14,903 nucleotides of DNA from Methanosarcinales archaeon (GTDB lineage Archaea > Halobacteriota > Methanosarcinia > Methanosarcinales > Methanogasteraceae): assembly GCA_030672605.1 (NCBI GenBank), contig DAOVGE010000072.1, positions 1 through 14,903 of the forward strand. The letters are read 5' to 3'. Shown here in pieces: positions 6,475-11,903 of this stretch; the first letter of the stretch is position 1; each line of letters starts with the position of its first letter. Both the position numbers and the translations under genes were made by a program. The notes beneath the pieces were generated by a model, which saw only the letters and a list, made by a program, of their open reading frames with translations, was not told the DNA's origin and ran no database searches.

Positions 6475-7104
6475 CTATTTCCACATTTCGTGCGTGACAA
6501 TACATTTGTTTTTGACCATCTCGAAATATTTAGGGTCATGTTGATTGTAGCATCGATATACCGCACCGCAAACAAAATCAACGGCTTGCAAACATGGTTC
6601 TTGGTGCGAATCTCTGTGGGCGATATTCAGCACCTTCAGCCCATTCAATATCTCTGTAATATTCCATCCAAGATATTTATCGAAATTCTCTCTATGCTTT
6701 TTAGCGAATTGCCGATCCACAATAAGATCTATTTTTAGATCGGACGACTCGAGAAGGAATTTATCCAATAAAATCCTGCACATATACGCATAAAATTCAT
6801 TCCTCTTCTCCCGAAGTTTTGGATATACACGCGCCTTCTCGACATGAACATATCCAAGCTCGACGTTCTTAGAACTGATAATGCCCAATATATCGATTTT
6901 CACATTATCCGGTGCTTTATTAAACTTGAATTCTCCCAATTTACGATTTTTTTTGGATGGCGCTTTTCTTATTTTTTTTCTATATCTTTTCAATGCATTT
7001 TCAATCGTTTTAGGATCGTGTGTCGCCAAAACTGCGATTACATGATGTTTTGAAGATTGCCTATTGAAACCAAGATCACCACTTTCATCAAGATAGATAT
7101 ACAA
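6475..7104 (-). CDS. DUF3800 domain protein
   Basis: A 209-residue protein with the DUF3800 signature: N-terminal YIYLDESGDLGF, a central LKIDLIVDRQ strand, and C-terminal PCLQAVDFVCGAVYR with the conserved Asp. These acidic residues suggest an RNase-H-like nuclease fold. The family is common in mobile and defence-associated regions, but its activity is not established. The first in-frame start codon is a TTG at 7104, whose frame is closed upstream by TGA. No SD is visible, but a TATA box lies 34-41 nt upstream. The gene is markedly more A/T-rich and Lys/Asn/Ile-rich than its neighbours, which suggests recent acquisition. Confidence 0.85.
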   Translation of the reverse strand: MYIYLDESGDLGFNRQSSKHHVIAVLATHDPKTIENALKRYRKKIRKAPSKKNRKLGEFKFNKAPDNVKIDILGIISSKNVELGYVHVEKARVYPKLREKRNEFYAYMCRILLDKFLLESSDLKIDLIVDRQFAKKHRENFDKYLGWNITEILNGLKVLNIAHRDSHQEPCLQAVDFVCGAVYRCYNQHDPKYFEMVKNKCIVTHEMWK

Positions 7105-7137
7105 AGGTAATCACTGATATTGGGATTGCTTCGAAGT

Positions 7138-7145
7138 GATTTATA
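7138..7145 (-). promoter_or_regulatory. TATA box of the DUF3800 gene
   Basis: The minus strand reads TATAAATC in an AT-rich stretch. The predicted transcription start would give a leader of only about 10 nt before the TTG at 7104. Confidence 0.4.
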
Positions 7146-7272
7146 CTTTATTCAAACGATGATTGACTGAAGACAAACAGACACTAACAGCATCCATTCA
7201 CACATACCACTGATTCACCCGCCCCACCTTTGCCCATACCTATACCGCCGCCCGACCCCATGCTCATGGATG

Positions 7273-7290
7273 CCCCGACTTTAGTCGGGG
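7273..7290. mobile_element. IS200/IS605-type end hairpin, probably a relic
   Basis: The perfect palindrome CCCCGACTTTAGTCGGGG is of the kind found at the right end of many IS200/IS605 and TnpB-bearing elements, where it serves as transposase recognition hairpin and as the last stem of the TnpB guide RNA. No tnpA or tnpB is present in the window, so only an end fragment would remain. The family assignment is from memory of such ends and is moderate. A plain intrinsic hairpin is the alternative. Confidence 0.4.
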
Positions 7291-7559
7291 GTGGCGAGGC
7301 TGGGGCGTGAGATGGGGTTTTTGTGAGGCATGCCGTATATCTATATCAGAAACCGGATCATTGGACTGTGTGATCTGGTCTGGCACCCGAGCATCACAGC
7401 TAACAGTTCGTCACAAGCCAAAAACCGTAAAAACAACCAATTCAGCAGAAAAGAACATACATTCGTAGCTACTCCACCACCACAACGTGCCAACTATCGA
7501 GAAGATTCTAAAAAGAGCACCTCATACCATCAATAGAAAATTCAACACCCCCTCTCCGA

Positions 7560-8018
7560 CTATATCCGCACACCCGTCTTCTTGAACTCTCTCTCGCTGA
7601 ATAAAATAGTATAATCCGAAATAACAGTAGCGCGCGAGATCTCACGAGCAACATGCTCACATTCCTCTCTTGTGCGGGCATGAATCATCGTGTACAGGTT
7701 GTAGTCCCATTCCGGATATCTCACACGCTCGTAGCAGTGCGATACCTCGTCAAACCCCGCCATCACGGCTCCAACCTCCTCGGTGCGCTCATCAGGCACA
7801 TTCCAGGCACACATCGCATTCGCAACGATTCCGAGCGTGCGGTGCCCGATCGATGCCCCGAACCTACGTATAATGCCGCGCTCGATCAACGAATCGATCC
7901 GATCGATCACTTCCGCCTCTGAGATGCCAAGTTCGTCTGCGATCTCTTTGAAAGGGTTCGGAACAAGTTCGATTCCATCCTGAGTCAGTCTTATCAATTT
8001 CAGGTCTGATTCGTCCAT
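7560..8018 (-). CDS. ahbB: Siroheme decarboxylase subunit AhbB (Lrp/AsnC-like)
   Basis: With AhbA it forms the enzyme that decarboxylates siroheme to 12,18-didecarboxysiroheme, the first step of the Ahb heme route. The 152-residue protein has an N-terminal winged-helix region (PFKEIADELGISEAEVIDRI, then IRRFGASIGHRTLG) and an AsnC-type ligand domain (NAMCAWNVPDERTEEVG, VSHCYERVRYPEWDYNLYTM, the His/Tyr-rich active-site stretch, and IHARTREECEHVA). It ends FSEREFKKTGVRI. An earlier ATG at 8048 overlaps the ahbA stop (ATGA). The internal ATG at 8018 is preferred because GGGGGTGTGA (8021-8030, minus strand) is an excellent SD for it. Last gene of the operon. Confidence 0.88.
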   Translation of the reverse strand: MDESDLKLIRLTQDGIELVPNPFKEIADELGISEAEVIDRIDSLIERGIIRRFGASIGHRTLGIVANAMCAWNVPDERTEEVGAVMAGFDEVSHCYERVRYPEWDYNLYTMIHARTREECEHVAREISRATVISDYTILFSEREFKKTGVRI

Positions 8019-8020
8019 CT

Positions 8021-8030
8021 TCACACCCCC
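8021..8030 (-). promoter_or_regulatory. Strong SD deciding the ahbB start
   Basis: GGGGGTGTGA lies just upstream of the ATG at 8018. The alternative ATG at 8048 has no comparable site but would overlap the ahbA stop by 4 nt. Confidence 0.55.
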
Positions 8031-8044
8031 ATCTTCTTGATTGA

Positions 8045-8497
8045 TCATACCTCAAACCTCACTCCGATCTTGAACATCCGCTCCACAGGAAGCTCGAGGA
8101 ATGGACACCCGAGTGCATCGATCTCGCGTACCATCTCGCGCAATCGCTCTTCGCTTCTTGCAGAGACCGTGAACCACATATTGTAGCTGCCCGGGCGCAG
8201 GTAATTGTGGGAGACCTCGTCGAACTCATTGATTCGTGCTGCGACCTCGTCGATTACATCATCGGAAACCCGCATCGCAATGAGCGTGCTGGATCCACCG
8301 ATCATAGCTGTGTTGATGATAGGACCAATCTTCCGTATTATGCCGACATCCGTGAGTCTTTTGAGATGGTCGATCACATCCGTCTCTGATATGCCAATTT
8401 GATCCCCGAGTGCCAGAAAAGGGCGGGAATTCAGCGGAAAGTCGAGCTGAATGGTATTTATCAGCCGCCTGTCGACCTCGTCAAGTTTGTCTATCAT
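8045..8497 (-). CDS. ahbA: Siroheme decarboxylase subunit AhbA (Lrp/AsnC-like)
   Basis: The 150-residue partner of AhbB. The N terminus LDEVDRRLINTIQLDFPLNSRPF is typical of AhbA. A winged-helix segment follows (LGDQIGISETDVIDHLKRLT, then IIRKIGPIINTAMIGG). The ligand domain has IAMRVSDDVIDEVAARINEF, VSHNYLRPGSYNMWFTVSA (the AhbA counterpart of the AhbB active-site stretch) and FLELPVERMFKIGVRFEV at the end. Its ATG lies inside nop10, overlapping it by 17 nt in another frame, and its stop overlaps the possible upstream ahbB start. It is thus tied to the translation operon upstream rather than to ahbC, which is on the other strand. Confidence 0.88.
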   Translation of the reverse strand: MIDKLDEVDRRLINTIQLDFPLNSRPFLALGDQIGISETDVIDHLKRLTDVGIIRKIGPIINTAMIGGSSTLIAMRVSDDVIDEVAARINEFDEVSHNYLRPGSYNMWFTVSARSEERLREMVREIDALGCPFLELPVERMFKIGVRFEV

Positions 8498-8654
8498 CGT
8501 AAAATTTCTTCATCCGGCGTCGGTACACACCATATCGATCCTCTGGTGAATATCTTGCCGGACGCGGGTTTATGGCGTCGGAACCGCACGCTGGACAGAT
8601 TGTTTTCAGCGTGTATCGGTTGCACTCCCGGCATTTAAGAATTTTCGACTTCAC
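8481..8654 (-). CDS. nop10: H/ACA ribonucleoprotein subunit Nop10
   Basis: The 57-residue protein has the Nop10 sequence: MKSKILKCRECNRYTLKTIC, then PACGSD (two CxxC zinc-ribbon pairs) and NPRPARYSPEDRYGVYRRRM. It binds Cbf5 in the box H/ACA pseudouridylation complex. The GTG at 8654 is chosen because family members begin directly at KSKILKC and GAGGGAG lies 10 nt upstream. Longer versions reading into the aIF2alpha tail are not supported. The 3' end overlaps the start of ahbA by 17 nt. The aif2A stop lies 16 nt upstream of the start. Confidence 0.93.
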   Translation of the reverse strand: MKSKILKCRECNRYTLKTICPACGSDAINPRPARYSPEDRYGVYRRRMKKFYDDRQT

Positions 8655-8670
8655 AACCGCACGACTCCCT

Positions 8671-9462
8671 CTACTGCCCTCGCTCTTCGCGTCTGTGGAA
8701 TTCGCCGACACCATCCAGACGTCGTATCTCATCGATCGCTCGCTCTGCAGAGCTCTTCAATGCTTTTTCTGCCAGTTTGTAGTCGGGCGCGGTGACATGA
8801 ATGCGATATCTCGGCGCTCCGACATAGTTGATTGTGAGCTCAATATCATCACCCTCGCCATCAACGGCTTTCGCAGCCGCAGCAAGCGCTCGCTTGATCG
8901 CGTCCACCCCATCCGGGGAAGGGCAGGTCATATCAAGAAAACCTGTGATGTCAACAGACGGAATCTTCACGTTCTCGGCTGCGATCTCGGCAATTTTTGT
9001 GGCATACTCCTCCTCGACTCCGGAATCGACCAATACTGACTTTCCAGAGACTACAGCCTCTTCAAACGCAGTATACAGACTGCCAAACGAGTCTAGCAAT
9101 GCAATGCAGATACTTTGCTTAATGTCATCGTTGTCATCGCCGACTGCAAAGCCGATCCACTTCTCGGCACGAAGCTCGCTCTTCCATTCCTGAATCTTCC
9201 CCTTTCGCTGGTGCTCATTCACATCCTTGTACGAGAGATCGATGTGACCGCGCTTCGGGTTTACGGCAAGCACCTTACAGACGATCTTCTGACCCTCGCG
9301 CAGGTAATCCCGGATATACTTCACCCACCCTGAAGCAACCTCAGAGATGTGGATCATGCCCTCCTTTCCGCCGTATTCATCCAGTTTCGCGATCACGCCA
9401 AAGTCCATCACCTTTGAAACGGTGCATACAACGAGATCACCTGATTTGGGCCACTCTCGCAT
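8671..9462 (-). CDS. aif2A: Translation initiation factor aIF2 subunit alpha
   Basis: A 263-residue alpha subunit of the aIF2 heterotrimer that delivers initiator tRNA. The N-terminal S1 domain (about residues 1-85) reads SGDLVVCTVSKVMDFGVIAK, EGMIHISEVASGWVKYIRDY and KGHIDLSYKDV-like strands. A helical middle domain follows, then a C-terminal alpha/beta domain (DDIELTINYVGAPRYRIHVT, DYKLAEKAL). A GTG at 9471 is in frame, but the ATG at 9462 (MREWPKSGDLV) matches family N termini and has GGAGTGAG upstream, located in the end of rps27e. The stop lies 16 nt before nop10. Confidence 0.95.
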   Translation of the reverse strand: MREWPKSGDLVVCTVSKVMDFGVIAKLDEYGGKEGMIHISEVASGWVKYIRDYLREGQKIVCKVLAVNPKRGHIDLSYKDVNEHQRKGKIQEWKSELRAEKWIGFAVGDDNDDIKQSICIALLDSFGSLYTAFEEAVVSGKSVLVDSGVEEEYATKIAEIAAENVKIPSVDITGFLDMTCPSPDGVDAIKRALAAAAKAVDGEGDDIELTINYVGAPRYRIHVTAPDYKLAEKALKSSAERAIDEIRRLDGVGEFHRREERGQ

Positions 9463-9467
9463 CAATC

Positions 9468-9668
9468 TCACTCCAGAACTTCAACAATCGGGGTGAGTAT
9501 CTTCGATCTACCGCCTGTTGGCTCTGCGAGTGTCCGCCCGCAAAGGATGCATGTGACTACCGTACTGGCGTTTCCGAAGATTACCTGTTCGTGTTCGCAG
9601 TCCGTGCATTTGACGCGCAAAAACCTGCTCCTCGGCGTCGATATGATCTGTTTATTTGCGTTAATCAT
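9468..9668 (-). CDS. rps27e: Ribosomal protein S27e (eS27)
   Basis: A 66-residue small-subunit protein with a C4 zinc finger, VKCTDCEHEQ and VVTCILCGRTLAEPTGG, and the usual end SKILTPIVEVLE. The ATG overlaps the rpl44e stop by 4 nt (ATGA). It is the second gene of the conserved archaeal translation operon. Confidence 0.95.
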   Translation of the reverse strand: MINANKQIISTPRSRFLRVKCTDCEHEQVIFGNASTVVTCILCGRTLAEPTGGRSKILTPIVEVLE

Positions 9669-9946
9669 GATTCCACCAGTTCAAACTTGGATGCTCTGAA
9701 ACATTTTCTCACATGTGCCTTGCCACATTCGGTGCAGCGGTATCTGAGATGGACCTTCTTGGTTGGCTTATCGCCTCCGGGAACCTTCGAGAACTTCCCG
9801 CTGTTTCCGATGCTCGTCTGCCGCTTCTTCTGCCGCACGATTCTGGTCATAGATGATGCTTTCTTCGGCTTCACACGCTCGACCTTGTGTTTCGTATGCT
9901 TGTTACAATATGGGCAATGCGTTCGAAAATTTGCTGGCATTTTCAT
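9665..9946 (-). CDS. rpl44e: Ribosomal protein L44e (eL42)
   Basis: A 93-residue large-subunit zinc protein: MPANFRTHCPYCNKHTKHKV with the first CxxC, a basic middle, and LRYRCTECGKAHVRKCFRAS with the second CxxC. The ATG at 9946 has AGGTGA at 9955-9960 (8-nt spacing); the ATG two codons later is less well placed. It is the first gene of the operon. AT-rich TATA-like words lie on the minus strand at about 9971-9990 in the 84-nt gap after moxR, so an own promoter is likely. Confidence 0.95.
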   Translation of the reverse strand: MKMPANFRTHCPYCNKHTKHKVERVKPKKASSMTRIVRQKKRQTSIGNSGKFSKVPGGDKPTKKVHLRYRCTECGKAHVRKCFRASKFELVES

Positions 9947-10030
9947 TGTTTATTTCACCTGCTATCCAACTTACATATCTGACATAATAAGGGTAATCCA
10001 TCGACAGCGCAACAGATGCACGCGCTCGCG

Positions 10031-10996
10031 CTACTTCACACCCTTCGTAATCTCCATTACCACCTGATCCTGGGTGATCCCTGTCCGCTCCGCCTCAAAC
10101 GTCAGAATGACCCGGTGGCGCAGGACCGGGCACGCCATCGCATGGAGGTCTTCGCTGGATACGAAGTTGCGACCGTGGATAAGCGCTCTCGCCTTCGATG
10201 TTAGTATCAGGGAGATTGATGCACGTGGAGACGCCCCGTATTCGAGGTTATTCCACTTACGAGTTGCAGTGACGATGTTAATGGCATGCGAGGTCAGTTC
10301 ATCGGAAATGGGAACCTGTCGTACCAGACGCTGCAACTTCAGGAGCACATCCTTCTGGACGACCCTATGTACATCCGGTTCGGATGCCGCCGTGTACCGC
10401 TCCACTATGATGCGCTCCTCTTCAGGAGCCGGGTAATCCATCAAAACCTTCATCAGGAACCGATCAAGCTGCGCCTCCGGGAGCGGAAATGTCCCTTCCA
10501 TCTCAATTGGGTTCTGTGTAGCAAGAATAAAGAACGGAACATCCAGTTTGTATGTCTCGTTTCCGGCGGTGATCTGCTTCTCCTGCATCGCCTCGAGAAA
10601 CGCGCTCTGTGTCTTAGGGGACGCACGGTTGATCTCATCTGCGAGAACGATGTTTGCAAATACGGGACCGCGCTCGAACCGGAATTGCTTTTCCCCGGCG
10701 TGCTCTTCCACAATCATCGTGCCTGTGATATCAGACGGCATCAGATCAGGCGTGCATTGGATCCGGTTGAACGATAGGTCCATCGCCTTTGATAATGTGT
10801 TGATCATGAGCGTCTTTCCGAGACCCGGATTGCTCTCTATTAGTGCATGCCCGTTAGAGAGCAGCGATATCAGCAGGTCTTCCAGAGCATCCTTCTGACC
10901 GACAATGACCTTTCCAACCTCGCCCACTATAGAACTTATGATCGTTCCGGCATTACGGTACGTCTCAGAGAGATCGGCTTGGGATGGTTCTGTCAT
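10031..10996 (-). CDS. moxR: MoxR-family AAA+ ATPase
   Basis: A 321-residue MoxR ATPase. These are chaperone-like AAA+ proteins that usually activate VWA-domain partners. Walker A is ESNPGLGKT, Walker B VLADEINRASPKTQ, sensor 1 FILATQNPIEMEGTFPLPEA, followed by the Arg-finger segment QLDRFLMK and sensor 2 GASPRASISL. The C-terminal lid is complete (SEDLHAMACPVLRHRVILTF). The usual DUF58 and VWA genes are missing: downstream is rpl44e and upstream are tRNAs on the other strand. The ATG at 10996 is chosen because a TATA box is centred about 27 nt upstream. The ATG at 11017 would fall too close to that box. Confidence 0.92.
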   Translation of the reverse strand: MTEPSQADLSETYRNAGTIISSIVGEVGKVIVGQKDALEDLLISLLSNGHALIESNPGLGKTLMINTLSKAMDLSFNRIQCTPDLMPSDITGTMIVEEHAGEKQFRFERGPVFANIVLADEINRASPKTQSAFLEAMQEKQITAGNETYKLDVPFFILATQNPIEMEGTFPLPEAQLDRFLMKVLMDYPAPEEERIIVERYTAASEPDVHRVVQKDVLLKLQRLVRQVPISDELTSHAINIVTATRKWNNLEYGASPRASISLILTSKARALIHGRNFVSSEDLHAMACPVLRHRVILTFEAERTGITQDQVVMEITKGVK

Positions 10997-11018
10997 GCGG
11001 ATATCTATGCTCCACATC

Positions 11019-11026
11019 GATATAAA
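11019..11026 (-). promoter_or_regulatory. TATA box of moxR
   Basis: TTTATATC on the minus strand is centred 26-27 nt from the ATG at 10996. Transcription should start at the ATG itself, giving a leaderless mRNA. Confidence 0.55.
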
Positions 11027-11079
11027 TGAGACTCATAACCGAATATTTTATGAAGCATAACGTCACCTGTCAACATGCA

Positions 11080-11153
11080 GGGCCCGTGGTCTAGTCGGTT
11101 ATGACACCGCCTTTACAAGGCGGGGATCATGCGTTCGAATCGCATCGGGCCCA
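11080..11153 (+). tRNA. tRNA-Val (anticodon UAC)
   Basis: The 74-nt cloverleaf has acceptor GGGCCCG/CGGGCCC, anticodon stem CCGCC/GGCGG with loop TTTACAA (anticodon TAC), T arm ATGCG-TTCGAAT-CGCAT and discriminator A. CCA is not encoded. A TATA-like TTTTATG lies about 30 nt upstream. Only 3 nt separate it from tRNA-Trp, so the two are surely cotranscribed. Confidence 0.95.
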
Positions 11154-11156
11154 CGC

Positions 11157-11341
11157 GGGGCTGTGGCCTAGCCAGGTATGGCGACGGGCTCCAGCGGATA
11201 AATGATGAACAACGGGTCTACTGATGCCCGCCCGACGGGGCAGGCGTGTGAGGAGCCGTTGGAGCACTGACTCGTGCTTTCCTCAACCATAGAGGGTTCG
11301 GAGAGACCCGTCGATCGTGTGTTCGAATCGCACCAGCCCCA
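11157..11341 (+). tRNA. tRNA-Trp (anticodon CCA) with a 111-nt intron
   Basis: Exon 1 is 11157-11194 and exon 2 is 11306-11341, giving a 74-nt mature tRNA. The acceptor GGGGCTG/CAGCCCC pairs perfectly. The anticodon stem is ACGGG/CCCGT with loop CTCCAGA after splicing (anticodon CCA). The T arm is GTGTG-TTCGAAT-CGCAC, with T-G allowed. The intron sits at 37/38, the canonical archaeal position. A bulge-helix-bulge can be drawn: CTCC (11189-11192) pairs with GGAG (11300-11303), flanked by 3-nt bulges AGC and AGA. Cutting after the second base of each bulge gives the exons stated. Confidence 0.95.
11195..11305 (+). ncRNA. tRNA-Trp intron acting as a box C/D 2'-O-methylation guide
   Basis: Box C ATGATGA is at 11202-11208, box D' CTGA at 11221-11224, a C'-like TGAGGA at 11249-11254 and box D CTGA at 11267-11270. 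The D' guide ACGGGTCT (11212-11219) is complementary to AGACCCGT of the spliced tRNA; the fifth base upstream of D' pairs with C39. The D guide (11259-11265) pairs with the anticodon loop, and its fifth base pairs with C34. Haloferax volcanii pre-tRNA-Trp is known to guide methylation of C34 and U39 this way; here position 39 is C. A GCCC/GGGC hairpin lies between D' and C'. Confidence 0.88.
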
Positions 11342-11385
11342 CTATCTTTTCTGGTTCTGACGTTTTCTGTGGTCGCTAACGGTAG

Positions 11386-11412
11386 CTCCCTCGCCTTTGC
11401 GACCTTGCGTTA
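11386..11412 (+). repeat. Short CTTTGCG-family repeat copy
   Basis: CTCGCCTTTGCGACCTTGCG followed by TTA matches the left arm of the 715-784 element (CTCGCCTTTGCGCCTTCGCG then TTA) at most positions. Confidence 0.45.
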
Positions 11413-11420
11413 CATCAGAG

Positions 11421-11472
11421 GTATGTGGTAGCTGAGGCAAAAAACCACGAGATTTCACGAGATTGACACAAG
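11421..11472 (+). repeat. Repeat downstream of tRNA-Trp (copy B)
   Basis: TATGTGGTAGCTGAGGC, then AAAAACCACGAGATTTCACG and AGATTGACACA. It corresponds to copy A at 3674-3729 after tRNA-Gly, and shares its core with the inverted repeat at 2126-2208. Confidence 0.55.
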
Positions 11473-11636
11473 AAGATGGGTAGTACATACGTAACTACTC
11501 AGGTATGTTGATTGGTCCTCTAATTACGATTCTGTGCGTTCTGGCAAGAAAAATAACCGCAGAGTGTGCGTAGAAACGCAAGAGTTACATCATCCTCCGC
11601 GTCCCTCAGCAGCACTCGCGCTGTTTGCAGCGTTGT

Positions 11637-11799
11637 TTAAAGAACCACAGAATCCATTAGACTCAGTATTTTTTCTGCCATCTCTCTGATAGGGAGCGCG
11701 GAAGACTTCTGCGCGCCCATCATCTCAGCAACAGATCATCGCAACCGTTCCATAATGTACTTCATGAGATGGTTGTACGCGCCTGACCAAAGGCGCTGA
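11637..11799 (-). pseudogene. Possible gene remnant with an in-frame TGA
   Basis: One minus-strand frame reads AYNHLMKYIMERLR, then a TGA (11736-11738), then SVAEMMGAQKSSALPIREMA and EKILSLMDSVVL before a TAA at 11637-11639. Both halves are protein-like and in the same frame, as if a single nonsense change had broken a short alpha-helical gene. The upstream part runs into stops near the pstS promoter and lacks a start. I recognise no family. Confidence 0.25.
11779..11796. repeat. Short hairpin upstream of pstS
   Basis: GCGCCT-GACCAA-AGGCGC forms a 6-bp stem with a 6-nt loop. It lies about 45 nt upstream of the pstS TATA region, outside the predicted transcript. Confidence 0.35.
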
Positions 11800-11805
11800 C
11801 TATGT

Positions 11806-11855
11806 ATAGTACCTATGAACTATTACTACTATGTACTATCTATATATTTATTTGG
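11806..11855 (+). promoter_or_regulatory. pstS promoter with an upstream inverted repeat
   Basis: The TATA box is in TATATATTTATTTGG (11841-11855), giving a predicted leader of about 30 nt that carries the SD. Immediately upstream, ATAGTAC (11806-11812) and GTACTAT (11833-11839) form an inverted repeat with arm centres 27 nt apart, a plausible site for a dimeric regulator responding to phosphate. The operator role is inference. Confidence 0.45.
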
Positions 11856-11903
11856 AAAAACTACATATACTCTCGTTGTCTATGTTACCGCGGTGATACC
11901 CCA

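Larger units (their letters stand above)
7105..7559. other. Spacer with a relic IS-end-like hairpin
   Basis: No standard gene is recognised. The palindrome at 7273-7290 is described separately. A minus-strand 27-codon Gly-rich frame (7184-7267, beginning MSMGSGGGIGMGKGG and ending VNGCC) has no SD and is not called. A minus-strand T5 run (7511-7515) could terminate the ahbB transcript. Confidence 0.4.
11342..11903. other. Spacer between the tRNA-Trp locus and pstS
   Basis: It contains T-rich stretches just after the tRNA (11347-11350 and 11362-11366) that could terminate it, repeat copies at 11386-11412 and 11421-11472, a near-palindrome around TACGTA (11482-11499), a coding-like remnant on the minus strand (11637-11799), a GCGCCT/AGGCGC hairpin (11779-11796), and the pstS promoter region. 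Confidence 0.45.

Noticed and set aside
7184..7267. 27-codon Gly-rich minus-strand ORF ending VNGCC
   Set aside because: It has no SD or promoter, and its Gly content reflects a C-rich stretch on the plus strand.
9414..10067. 217-codon plus-strand ORF spanning rps27e and rpl44e
   Set aside because: It is antisense to two well-conserved ribosomal protein genes and reads as their complement.
10997..11017. Earlier moxR start at 11017
   Set aside because: It lies only about 5 nt from the TATA box centre and would be upstream of the predicted transcription start.
11802..11903. Upstream extension of pstS by 34 codons
   Set aside because: It would cross the TATA region, lack an SD, and place the signal peptide internally. 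The ATG at 11904 has a good SD.
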